Shown: positions 19,323 to 27,839 of the stretch, piece after piece | Layout of the letters: each line of letters begins with the position of its first letter | Position numbering within the stretch: the first letter of the stretch is position 1 | NCBI RefSeq assembly: GCF_002005565.1 | Contig: NZ_BDJC01000029.1 | Location: forward strand, 27,524-91,523 | Length of the DNA: 64,000 bases | Direction: 5' to 3' | From: Streptomyces sp. JHA26 | GTDB lineage: Bacteria > Actinomycetota > Actinomycetes > Streptomycetales > Streptomycetaceae | Translations under genes and position numbers: made by a program | The notes under the pieces: generated by a model | Databases searched by the model: none | Told to the model about the DNA's origin: nothing | Seen by the model: only the letters and a program-made list of their open reading frames with translations

Positions 19323-21542
19323 TCACTCGTCGGCGGCCGCCGCGGGCAGCGCCGCCGCGGGGCGGACCCAGCCGCGTGAGCCCCGGGCGCGCAGCCACGC
19401 CGTCGTCTCCTCGGGCGGCATCGCCGCCGCGACCAGCCAGCCCTGTACGGCGTCGCAGCCCAGGTCGCGCAGTCGTTCCCAGGTCTCGTCGTCCTCGACG
19501 CCCTCGGCGACGACCAGCAGGCCGAGGGAGTGGGCGAGGTCGACGGTGCAGCGCACGATCTCGGCGTCCTCGGTGTCGACGGCCAGCCGGGCCACGAACG
19601 AGCGGTCGATCTTGAGCTCGCTGACCGGGAGCCGGCGCAGGTGCACCAGGGAGGAGTAACCGGTGCCGAAGTCGTCCAGGGACATCTTCACGCCGTGCGC
19701 GGTCAGTCCGGCGAGGGTGTCGGCGGCACGCTGCGGGTCCTCCAGCAGGACGTGTTCCGTGATCTCCAGCTGGAGCGCCCCCGCCGGGACGCCGTGCCGG
19801 GCCAGCCGTGCGGCGACCGAGCCGGCGAAGCCGGGGGTGTGCACGTCGCGCGGGGAGACGTTGACCGCGACCGGCACGAACAGGCCCTGGGCCCGCCACC
19901 GGGCGACCTGACCGAGCGCCGTCTCCAGCACGTACTCCGTCAGGTGGGGCATCAGGCCGGAGGACTCCGCGATGGCGATGAACTCATCGGGCGGCACGCT
20001 GCCGCGCTCGGGGTGCACCCAGCGGACCAGGGCCTCCAGGCCGGCCACCTGCCCGTCGAAGCGGACCTTGGGCTGGTAGTGCAGCCGGACCTCGTGGGCG
20101 TCCAGGGCCCGGCGCAGATCGCCCAGCAGCCCCAGCCGGTCCGGGGTGTTGGAGTCGCGCTTGGACTCGTAGACCTCCACCCCCGTGCGGTCCCGCTTCG
20201 CCTGGTACATCGCCACGTCCGCCCGGCGCAGCAGTCCCTCGGCGTCCAGCGCGTGGTCGGGGAAGACGGCGACCCCGGCGCTGGCCTCCAGGACCAGGGT
20301 GAGCCCGTCCAGGTCGAGGGGGGAGCTGAGCGCGGCGACGAGTCCCCGGGCGAGGCGGGTCGCCGAGGTGGTGGAGTCGGCGACCGGCAGCAGGACGACG
20401 AACTCGTCACCGCCCAGCCTCGCGGCCTCCGCCCCGCGCGGCAGCGCCAGCCGCAGCCGGTCGGCGGTCTGCAACAGCAGCCGGTCACCGGCGAGATGTC
20501 CGAGGGTGTCGTTGACCGACCGGAAACGGTCGAGGTCGATCAGCATCAGGGCGGCGCGGGCGCCGACCCGTTCGGCGTCGTCCAGCGCGGCCCAGGTCCG
20601 CTCCAGCAGCCACTGCCGGTTGGGCAGTCCGGTCAGCGGGTCGCGCAACTGCTCCTCCGCCCGGGCCCGGGCGATCCACAGCGTGGAGTCGAGGGCGATC
20701 AGCGGGATGGAGAACAGCGGCAGCAGCAGCGGCTTGGCGACGGCGACCACGCAGACCAGCGGTGCGATGCCGAGCAGCGCGACGGCCACCAGGCCGTGTC
20801 TGACCAGGGTGGTGCGGGCGACGGTGGCCAGTCCCGCGCGCGGCGTGTGCAGGTACCACAGCAGACCACGGGTGACGGCGAGGTAGGCGACGGCGACGAG
20901 CACCACCTCGGGGACCGCGTACACCCCCCACGTGTTCGGGTCCCAGGGCTGCTCGACGGACGGTACGGAGCCGCAGACGCCCAGCAGCAGGGCGCCCGCG
21001 GCGATGCCGAGGATGTCCACCGCGCCGTGCAGGACGCCCTGCCGCCAGCGGCCCCGGCGGGCCACGCCGACCAGGACGACGACGGCGAGGCTGACCAGGC
21101 CGGCCGGAACCCAGCCGTAGAGCAGCAGGACGGAGAGGGTGAGGGCGGCGCCCGAGCCGGTGCCGCCCCACCAGCGGGAACGGCCGAGCATGACCAGGTG
21201 GCCGACGACGATGCCGGTCAGCACGGCGAGGGACCAGCCGGCGGTGCCGGACGGGAAGAGGGCGCGGCCCTCGGCGAACGTCCCGCAGAAGCCGGCGCCC
21301 AGGACTAATCCGGCCGCGGTCACGACCGCCGCGGGCAACGCGGGCCGGGACCCGTGCCGTTCGGTGCCGGTGCCGGACAGCGCGGGCGTGCCGGTGGCCG
21401 CCGGCGCGGCACCCGGGGCCTCCCCCGCGGGGTGCCGTGCGCCGCCACCGCGCTGCCCGGGCCGTCGGCCCACGTGCCAGGTCCCCACCAGGCGCCGCGG
21501 GCGCAGCCGTGAGCCCGCGGCGGCGCTCTCGGTCGGTTCCAT
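19323..21542 (-). CDS. rmdB: Membrane GGDEF-EAL cyclic-di-GMP phosphodiesterase/cyclase (RmdB-like)
   Basis: 739 aa. A low-complexity N-terminus, 7-8 TM helices (about residues 70-285), a GGDEF domain with intact RLGGDEF (about 377-381) and an EAL domain with EALVRW (about 502), LEITEH, LDDFGTGYSSL, LKIDRSF and VAEGVED, so both active sites look complete. Gene order next to ligA matches S. coelicolor rmdB (SCO5495), whose product hydrolyses c-di-GMP and affects differentiation; that assignment rests on synteny and architecture. Start ATG 21542 with GAGGGA about 6 nt upstream. The open frame upstream to 21686 has no better start. Confidence 0.9.
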   Translation of the reverse strand: MEPTESAAAGSRLRPRRLVGTWHVGRRPGQRGGGARHPAGEAPGAAPAATGTPALSGTGTERHGSRPALPAAVVTAAGLVLGAGFCGTFAEGRALFPSGTAGWSLAVLTGIVVGHLVMLGRSRWWGGTGSGAALTLSVLLLYGWVPAGLVSLAVVVLVGVARRGRWRQGVLHGAVDILGIAAGALLLGVCGSVPSVEQPWDPNTWGVYAVPEVVLVAVAYLAVTRGLLWYLHTPRAGLATVARTTLVRHGLVAVALLGIAPLVCVVAVAKPLLLPLFSIPLIALDSTLWIARARAEEQLRDPLTGLPNRQWLLERTWAALDDAERVGARAALMLIDLDRFRSVNDTLGHLAGDRLLLQTADRLRLALPRGAEAARLGGDEFVVLLPVADSTTSATRLARGLVAALSSPLDLDGLTLVLEASAGVAVFPDHALDAEGLLRRADVAMYQAKRDRTGVEVYESKRDSNTPDRLGLLGDLRRALDAHEVRLHYQPKVRFDGQVAGLEALVRWVHPERGSVPPDEFIAIAESSGLMPHLTEYVLETALGQVARWRAQGLFVPVAVNVSPRDVHTPGFAGSVAARLARHGVPAGALQLEITEHVLLEDPQRAADTLAGLTAHGVKMSLDDFGTGYSSLVHLRRLPVSELKIDRSFVARLAVDTEDAEIVRCTVDLAHSLGLLVVAEGVEDDETWERLRDLGCDAVQGWLVAAAMPPEETTAWLRARGSRGWVRPAAALPAAAADE

Positions 21543-21804
21543 TCCCGTCCCTCTCACAGCCGGCGGTGCCCACGCCACGCGGCCCTGCGCCCGACAGCCC
21601 TCAACGGCTCCGCGTTGGAGAACCCTTCCCCCTGTTCCTTGGGGCAGGGGGATGCCCCCGACCGCGGCTGGGCACGGCAGGTGCACCCCACAACAGTAGG
21701 CCGCGGAAGGCTTCCAGGGGCACCGGTCGTCGACGGTTGCCCGAATGCCACCCGGCCACCCGTATGCATCTGGTATGCGCCGATCGGGTGGTCTTCAACC
21801 GCTA

Positions 21805-23997
21805 TTACTCGGCCGAAAGCGCGGCGCCGGCGGCCGCGTCGGGTCCTTCCTCGAGCAGGACGGTGAACCCGTCCTCGTCCAGGACCGGCACCTTGAGTTG
21901 CACCGCCTTGTCGTACTTGGACCCGGGGTTGTCACCCACCACCACGAACGACGTCTTCCTGGACACCGATCCGGTCACCTTGGCGCCCCGGCTCTGCAGG
22001 GCGTCCTTGGCTCCGTCGCGCGTGAAGTTCTCCAGGGTGCCGGTGACGACGACGGTGAGTCCTTCGAGCGGGCGCGGGCCCTCGTCCTCGCCGGCCGACT
22101 GCTCCTCCAGCGGAACTCCGGCCGCCTTCCACTTGCGGACGATCTCGCGGTGCCAGTCCTCGGCGAACCACTCCTTGAGGGAGGCGGCGATGACGGGACC
22201 GACGCCGTCGGTGTTCGCCAGCTCCTCCTCGGTGGCCTGCTCGATCCGGTCGACGGAACGGAACTGGCGGGCCAGCTCCTGGGCCGCGACGGGGCCGACG
22301 TGCCGGATGGAGAGCCCGTTGAGGAAGCGGGCGAGCGGGCGGCTCTTGGCCTCCTCGATGTGCTTGAGCAGCGCGAGGGTGTTCTTCTTCGGCTCGCCCT
22401 TCTGGTTGGCGAAGACCGTGACGACCTTCTCCTCGCCGGTCCTGGGGTCGCGCTTGGGCAGCCCGCTGTCCGGGTCGAGGACGTACGCCTTGATGGGCAG
22501 CAGCTTCTCGACGGTGAGGTCGAAGAGGTCGCCCTCGTCGACCAGCGGCGGGTCGGCCGGCTCCAGCGGCCGGGTGAGCGCGGCCGCGACGACGCCGCCG
22601 AAGTGCTCGATGTCCAGGCACTCCCGGCCGGCGAGGTAGGCGACGCGCTCCCTCAACTGGGCGGGGCAGGTCCGGGCGTTGGGGCACCGGAGGTCGATGT
22701 CGCCCTCCTTCATGGCCTTCAGCGGCGTCCCGCACTCGGGGCACGCGGCCGGCATGACGAACTCCCGCTCGCTGCCGTCCCTGAGGTCGGCGACCGGCCC
22801 GAGGATCTCGGGGATCACGTCACCGGCCTTGCGCAGCACCACCGTGTCGCCGATGAGGACGCCCTTGGCCTTGACGACCTCCTGGTTGTGCAGGGTGGCG
22901 AACTCCACCTCGCTGCCCGCCACGGTGACCGGCTCGACCTGCGCGTACGGCGTGACGCGGCCGGTGCGGCCGACGCCCACCTTGATGTCGACGAGCCTGG
23001 TGTTGACCTCCTCGGGCGCGTACTTGTAGGCGATGGCCCAGCGCGGGGCGCGCGCGGTCGAGCCGAGGCGTCCCTGGAGGCGGATCTCGTCGAGCTTGAC
23101 GACGACGCCGTCGATCTCGTGCTCCACCGAGTGCCGGTTCTCGCCGTAGTGCGCGATGAACTCCCGCACGCCGCCCAGGTCGTCGACCACCCTGTTGTGC
23201 GGGGAGGTGGGCAGGCCCCAGGACGCCAGGAGGTCGTACGCCTGGGAGAGGCGGGTCATGCCCGTGTAGCCCTCCAGGGCGCCGATGCCGTGGACGACCA
23301 TGTGCAGTGGGCGGGAGGCGGTGACGCGCGGGTCCTTCTGGCGCAGCGAACCGGCCGCCGCGTTGCGGGGGTTGGCGAAGGGCTTGTCGCCAGCCTCGAC
23401 CAGGCGGGCGTTGAGCCCCTGGAACTTCTCCATCGGGAAGTAGACCTCGCCGCGGACCTCCACGAGGTCGGGGACCTCGTCGCCCGTCAGGCGCTCGGGG
23501 ATCTCGGCGATGGTGCGGACGTTGGGCGTGATGTCCTCGCCGGTGCGGCCGTCGCCGCGGGTGGCCGCGCGGACGAGCCGGCCGCGCTCGTAGGTGAGGT
23601 TGACGGCCAGTCCGTCGACCTTCAGCTCGCACAGGAAGTGGTACTCCTGCTCGCCCAGCTCCCTGGCGATGCGCTCGGTCCAGGCGGCGAGTTCGTCGTC
23701 GTTGAAGGTGTTGTCCAGCGAGAGCATGCGCGAGCGGTGCTCGACGGAGGTGAACTCCGTCTCGTAGGAACCGGCGACCTTCTGGGTCGGCGAGTCCGGG
23801 GTGCGCAGCTCCGGGTGCTCCTCCTCCAGCGCCTCCAGGGAACGCAGCAGCCGGTCGAAGTCCGCGTCGCTGATGACGGGGGCGTCCTTCACGTAGTACC
23901 GGAAGCGGTGTTCCTCGATCTGCTCAGCGAGCCGCACGTGCTTCTCGCGCGCCTCGGCGGGCACGTTCGTCGTCTCCGCCTGCTTGTCGCCGGCCAC
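21805..23997 (-). CDS. ligA: NAD-dependent DNA ligase LigA
   Basis: 730 aa, essential replicative ligase sealing nicks with NAD+. Visible in order: Ia domain RYYVKDAPVISDADFD (NMN binding), nucleotidyltransferase with adenylation Lys in ELKVDGLAVN (about 130), GDGRTGEDIT, EVRGEVYFP, EIDGVVVKLD, AIAYKYAPEE, OB domain with RKAGDVIPEI, a four-cysteine zinc finger (CPECG...CPNARTCPAQ, about 413-436), HhH region and a C-terminal BRCT domain. It begins 15 nt after the MetE-like gene's stop, so the two are likely co-transcribed. Confidence 0.98.
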   Translation of the reverse strand: MAGDKQAETTNVPAEAREKHVRLAEQIEEHRFRYYVKDAPVISDADFDRLLRSLEALEEEHPELRTPDSPTQKVAGSYETEFTSVEHRSRMLSLDNTFNDDELAAWTERIARELGEQEYHFLCELKVDGLAVNLTYERGRLVRAATRGDGRTGEDITPNVRTIAEIPERLTGDEVPDLVEVRGEVYFPMEKFQGLNARLVEAGDKPFANPRNAAAGSLRQKDPRVTASRPLHMVVHGIGALEGYTGMTRLSQAYDLLASWGLPTSPHNRVVDDLGGVREFIAHYGENRHSVEHEIDGVVVKLDEIRLQGRLGSTARAPRWAIAYKYAPEEVNTRLVDIKVGVGRTGRVTPYAQVEPVTVAGSEVEFATLHNQEVVKAKGVLIGDTVVLRKAGDVIPEILGPVADLRDGSEREFVMPAACPECGTPLKAMKEGDIDLRCPNARTCPAQLRERVAYLAGRECLDIEHFGGVVAAALTRPLEPADPPLVDEGDLFDLTVEKLLPIKAYVLDPDSGLPKRDPRTGEEKVVTVFANQKGEPKKNTLALLKHIEEAKSRPLARFLNGLSIRHVGPVAAQELARQFRSVDRIEQATEEELANTDGVGPVIAASLKEWFAEDWHREIVRKWKAAGVPLEEQSAGEDEGPRPLEGLTVVVTGTLENFTRDGAKDALQSRGAKVTGSVSRKTSFVVVGDNPGSKYDKAVQLKVPVLDEDGFTVLLEEGPDAAAGAALSAE

Positions 23998-24012
23998 CGT
24001 GTCGTCCTCCCG

Positions 24013-25014
24013 TTACTCTGGGTCGTCCGCGAGGGATCTCGCCGCCCGGACGCAGTGGGCGAGCGCGCGGCGGGCGTACTCGGGGGACGCGCCCGCGAGT
24101 CCGCACGACGGTGTCACCGTGACCGCCTCCGCGAGAAGTCCCGGATGCAGCCCCAGCCTGCGCCACAGCGTCCTGACACCCATGACGCTACCGGCAGGGT
24201 CTGACAACGGGCCGTCCGTCCCCGGCACGACACCGGCCAGCAGCCGGGTGCCGCCCTCCACCGCCTCGCCGATCGCGTCGTCGTCACGTTCGGTGAGGAG
24301 GGAGAAGTCGAAGGAGATCCCCGCGACGCCGGCCCGGCGCAGCAGGGCGAACGGGACGTCGGGCGCGCAGGAGTGGACCACGACGGGACCGTCGCCGTGC
24401 GCCCCGACGGTGTTCCTCAGGGTCGCCTCCACGACCTGCCGGTCCACGGCCCGGTGCGTGCGGTAGCCGCTGGCGGTGCGCACCCGGCCGCGCAGCACGG
24501 CGGTGAGGGAGGGCTCGTCGAGCTGGAGCACGAGCGTCGCGCCGGGCACGCGGCGCCGGACCTCGGCGAGGTGCAGGCGCAGGCCCTCGGCGAGGGAGGC
24601 GGCGAGGTCGCGGGTGGCACCGGCGTCGGACAGGACGGCCTCGCCGTTGCGCAGTTCCAGGGCGGCGGCCAGCGTCCAGGGGCCGACGGCCTGGACCTTC
24701 AGCGGCCCCTCGTACCCTTGGGTGAACTCCTCCAGCGCGTCGAGGTCCTCCCGCAGCCAGGCCCGGGCCCGCCTGGTGTCCCGGCCCGGCCGGTCGCCGA
24801 GGCGCCAGCCGCTGGGCTCCACGCGCGCGTACAGCTCGACGAGCATTCCGGCGCTGCGGCCGATCATGTCGGCGCCGGGGCCGCGGGCGGGCAGCTCGGG
24901 CAGGAAGGGGAAGTCCTCGAAGGTGCCGGTGGCGGTCTTGACGGCCTCGCGCGCGTCGTCCCCCGGGAGGGAGCCGACGCCGGTGGCGGGGCCGAGGTGG
25001 AGGTTGTCGTTCAC
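24013..25014 (-). CDS. MetE C-terminal-like (cobalamin-independent methionine synthase-type) protein
   Basis: 333 aa, only the C-terminal catalytic barrel of the MetE/UROD fold, common in actinobacteria upstream of ligA. Starts VNDNLHLGPATGVGSLPG; family pieces include VQAVGPWTLAAALEL, QLDEPSL, and putative zinc ligands in VVVHSCAP (His, Cys) and TPSCGLAG (Cys). The GTG at 25014 fits the family N-terminus; sequence upstream is non-homologous, and no good Shine-Dalgarno is seen. Substrate uncertain: without the N-terminal domain it may use a methyl donor other than methyltetrahydrofolate-triglutamate. Confidence 0.88.
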   Translation of the reverse strand: MNDNLHLGPATGVGSLPGDDAREAVKTATGTFEDFPFLPELPARGPGADMIGRSAGMLVELYARVEPSGWRLGDRPGRDTRRARAWLREDLDALEEFTQGYEGPLKVQAVGPWTLAAALELRNGEAVLSDAGATRDLAASLAEGLRLHLAEVRRRVPGATLVLQLDEPSLTAVLRGRVRTASGYRTHRAVDRQVVEATLRNTVGAHGDGPVVVHSCAPDVPFALLRRAGVAGISFDFSLLTERDDDAIGEAVEGGTRLLAGVVPGTDGPLSDPAGSVMGVRTLWRRLGLHPGLLAEAVTVTPSCGLAGASPEYARRALAHCVRAARSLADDPE

Positions 25015-25073
25015 AGGGGAAGCGTACGCAGGGGCGGCCGGGACGGCCCCCGCCCCCGCCGCCCCGCCGGGGA

Positions 25074-25763
25074 CTACCGTCCGGGACGCACCGTCAGGTC
25101 GTTGACCTCCGCGTCCTTGGGCAGGTCCAGGGCCATGACGACCGTCGTGGCGACCGACTCGGGGTCGATCCACCGCGAGGGGTCGTACTCCTTGCCCTCC
25201 TGCCGGTGGACCTTGGCCTGCATGGGGCTGGCGGTGCGGCCGGGGTAGACGGAGGTGACGCGGACGCCGTTCGCGTGCTCCTCCTGGCGCAGGGAGTCGG
25301 CCAGGGCCTTCAGGCCGTGCTTGGAGGCGGCGTACGCGGACCAGCCGGCGTGGGCGTTGAGTCCGGAGCCGGAGTTGACGAAGAGGACGTGGCCCTGGGC
25401 GACGCGGAGCTGGGGCAGGAAGAGGCGGGTCAGCTCGGCGGGGGCGACGAGGTTGACGTTGAGCTGGTGGCGCCAGGTCTTCGGGGTGAGGTCGCCGACC
25501 GGGCCGAGGTCGACCACGCCCGCGATGTGCAGCAGGGAGTCCACGCGGTCGGGCAGCGTCTGGTGCGAGAAGGCCCAGGAGAGCTTGTCCGGGTCCGCCA
25601 GGTCGCCGACCAGCGTCTTCGCGCCGGGGAAGGCGGCCGCCAGTTCCTTGGCGCGGCCCGCGTCGCGCGCGTGCAGCACGACCTCGTCGCCGCGCTCGTG
25701 CAGGCGGCGGGTCACGGCCGCGCCGATGCCGGAGCCCGCTCCGGTGATCACATGTGTAGCCAT
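25074..25763 (-). CDS. Short-chain dehydrogenase/reductase
   Basis: 229 aa classical SDR: cofactor motif TGAGSGIG (residues 6-13), HIAGV (NAG-type motif), catalytic Ser in NSGSGLN and YAASK Tyr-Lys pair (about 150-154). The start could be ATG 25763 or ATG 25772; the former starts MATHVITG, closest to the family. NADP(H)-dependent oxidoreductase; substrate unknown. Same strand as the MetE-like gene (59-nt gap). Confidence 0.9.
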   Translation of the reverse strand: MATHVITGAGSGIGAAVTRRLHERGDEVVLHARDAGRAKELAAAFPGAKTLVGDLADPDKLSWAFSHQTLPDRVDSLLHIAGVVDLGPVGDLTPKTWRHQLNVNLVAPAELTRLFLPQLRVAQGHVLFVNSGSGLNAHAGWSAYAASKHGLKALADSLRQEEHANGVRVTSVYPGRTASPMQAKVHRQEGKEYDPSRWIDPESVATTVVMALDLPKDAEVNDLTVRPGR

Positions 25764-25790
25764 GCCCGCCATGCTCGCATCACCGCGGGC

Positions 25791-26330
25791 TCACTCCACG
25801 CCCCGGCTCTCCTCCAGGTAGGCGAGCGCGCCGACCGGCTCCTCGGCGAAGAACACCAGCTCGGACAGGGGGCGCGGCAGGAAGCCCTCGTCCTCCATCC
25901 GGCGGAACTGCTCCCTGAGGCCGTCGTAGAAGCCCGCCGTGTTGAGCAGGACGACCGGCTTGTCGGTGTGCCCGTGCTTCTTCAGCTCCAGGATCTCCGT
26001 CGCCTCGTCCAGGGTGCCGGTACCGCCCACCATGATCACCACGGCGTCGGCCTTCTCCAGCAGCAGCCGCTTGCGCTCGGCGAGGTCCCCGGCGATCACC
26101 ATCTCGTCGGCCCCCTCGCGCGCCTTGGCCGCCAGGAAGTCCACGGAGACGCCCAGGAGCCTGCCTCCGGCCTCGTGCACACCGTCGGCGACGACCTTCA
26201 TCAGCCCGGTGTCCGAACCGCCCCACACGAGCGTGTGGCCACCCTTGCCGAGCAGGGTGCCGAACTCCTTCGCGGGGCGCGTGTAGCGCTCGTCGAGGTC
26301 GGCGGCGGAGAGGAAGACGCAGATGTTCAT
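25791..26330 (-). CDS. LOG-family protein (TIGR00730, cytokinin-riboside-monophosphate phosphoribohydrolase-like)
   Basis: 179 aa Rossmann-like protein. MNICVFLSAADLDE N-terminus, LVWGGSDTGLM, and the active-site motif VGGTGTLDEATEIL, a variant of PGGxGTxxE with the first Pro replaced by Val. LOG enzymes release a base from nucleoside 5'-monophosphates; bacterial roles are mostly unknown. ATG at 26330. Its 3' end is 27 nt from the SDR start on the same strand. Divergent from the DUF427 gene. Confidence 0.88.
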   Translation of the reverse strand: MNICVFLSAADLDERYTRPAKEFGTLLGKGGHTLVWGGSDTGLMKVVADGVHEAGGRLLGVSVDFLAAKAREGADEMVIAGDLAERKRLLLEKADAVVIMVGGTGTLDEATEILELKKHGHTDKPVVLLNTAGFYDGLREQFRRMEDEGFLPRPLSELVFFAEEPVGALAYLEESRGVE

Positions 26331-26419
26331 ACGGCCACGGTACGTTCCCGCCCCGCCGGGAAGAACTCGGCCCACGGTCGTGCTGTCACCAGGAGAGCCG
26401 GACACCGAGGAGGACGATC

Positions 26420-26743
26420 ATGACCGAGGGACACCGCATCACCGTCGAGCCGAGCGGCCGGCACGTGCGCGTCGTGCGGGACGGGCAGGTACTGGCGGAG
26501 AGCGACGAGGCGCTGGTACTGCGGGAGACGGGTCTTCCGGAGCGGTACTACATCCCGCCCCGGGACGTGCGCCTGGACCTGCTGACCCCGTCCGACACCC
26601 GCACGCACTGTCCCTTCAAGGGCGACGCGTCCTACTGGTCCCTGCCGGACGCGCCGGACCTCGCCTGGGCCTACCCGGACCCGAAGCCGGACGTGGCGGA
26701 GATCAAGGACCACCTGTGCTTCTACGAGACGGAGGTTTCCTGA
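26420..26743 (+). CDS. DUF427 protein
   Basis: 107 aa. Family hallmarks are RYYIPPRDVR, THCPFKGDASYWSL and the C-terminal FYETEVS. DUF427 is a small beta-rich fold of unknown biochemical role. The ATG at 26420 has a GGAGGA site 9 nt upstream. It is the last ordinary gene before the TIR cassette. Confidence 0.92.
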   Translation: MTEGHRITVEPSGRHVRVVRDGQVLAESDEALVLRETGLPERYYIPPRDVRLDLLTPSDTRTHCPFKGDASYWSLPDAPDLAWAYPDPKPDVAEIKDHLCFYETEVS

Positions 26744-26826
26744 TCGCCGGACGCGCGATCAACTACCCTCTTGAGGCGATCACTTGACGCGCGTTCACTA
26801 CCGACGACAGGGAGCGACGGGGGCAC

Positions 26827-27804
26827 ATGCTGCGGAGCGAGGACCTTGAGCGCGCGCACGTTCTGACGGACGCCGGCGTGGCGGACTCCGTGCTCGAGGA
26901 GTTGCGGAAGATCACGCGGCGACCGGTGCGACGTCACGGGACACCGGCCTCCGGAGCCGTCCCCCCTCACGGCGCGGACGCCGTGGCCACCCCCGCCGGC
27001 CCCTGTGTCTACGTGGGCCCACGGCTGCCCGACACCCTCGGCGCGGAGCGGCTCGTCTGGTTCCACAGCACCAACGCCGGTGTGGACGGGCTCCTGGGTT
27101 CCGCCCCCTGGCCGGAAGGGGTCCTGCTCACCCGGACGGTCGGCCGCATGGGGGACCGCATCGCGCAGTACGTCCTCGCCTGGATCCTCGCCGAGTGCCA
27201 GGAGATCCCGGCACACCTCGACCAGCGGCGTCGTGCCGAGTGGCGGCGCCTGCCGTCGGAACTGGCCGAGGGCCGGACCGCGCTGATCTACGGTGCCGGA
27301 CGCATCGGCGCGAGGGTGGGCACACTGCTGCGCGCCTGCGGCATCCGGACGGTGGGCGTGTCCCGCAGTCCCGGGCGGGCCCCCCAGGCGTTCGACGAGT
27401 CGGTGACCCCGGGCGACGCCGTGGCACGGATCGGCGAGGCCCGCTGGGTGGTGTCCGCCCTTCCGCTGACCCCTCGCACCGCGGGTTTCTTCGACGCCGG
27501 AACGTTCGGCGCGATGCGGGGAGCCACGTTCGTCAACGTCGGTCGCGGCGCCACCGTCGACCTCACGGCCCTGGGCGAGGCGCTCGACGACGGCAGGGTG
27601 CGGGCGGCCGTCCTCGACGTCCTGGCCGAGGAGCCGCCGGGGCCGGACAGCACGGTGTGGAAGCTGCCCCGCACGGTCGTCACGTCGCATTCGGCGGGCG
27701 TCACGGCTCCCGACGACGTGTCCGCGGACTTCGCGTCCTGCTGGCGCGCGGTTCTGGAGGGGCGCACACCGGAACTCGCCGTGAACCCTGCCCGCGGCTA
27801 CTGA
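26827..27804 (+). CDS. D-2-hydroxyacid dehydrogenase, first gene of the TIR/RyR cassette
   Basis: 325 aa. N-terminal part is divergent; NAD-binding motif GAGRIG begins at Gly156, substrate-binding Arg240 is in NVGRGATVD, Glu268 in the LDVLAEEP stretch, and catalytic His288 in TSHSAG, so the active site looks complete. Related to but clearly distinct from the dehydrogenase at 2575-3516. The ATG at 26827 has GGGAGCG upstream at 12 nt. Its stop is 35 nt before the WD40-TIR gene on the same strand with no hairpin between, so co-transcription is likely. A TTGAGG/TTCACT pair with 17-nt spacing at 26771-26799 could be a promoter. Its role in the cassette is unknown; NAD(H) is an obvious shared currency. 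Confidence 0.88.
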   Translation: MLRSEDLERAHVLTDAGVADSVLEELRKITRRPVRRHGTPASGAVPPHGADAVATPAGPCVYVGPRLPDTLGAERLVWFHSTNAGVDGLLGSAPWPEGVLLTRTVGRMGDRIAQYVLAWILAECQEIPAHLDQRRRAEWRRLPSELAEGRTALIYGAGRIGARVGTLLRACGIRTVGVSRSPGRAPQAFDESVTPGDAVARIGEARWVVSALPLTPRTAGFFDAGTFGAMRGATFVNVGRGATVDLTALGEALDDGRVRAAVLDVLAEEPPGPDSTVWKLPRTVVTSHSAGVTAPDDVSADFASCWRAVLEGRTPELAVNPARGY

Positions 27805-27839
27805 CCGACCGTCCGACATCGTTTTTGGGGGCTGAATCA

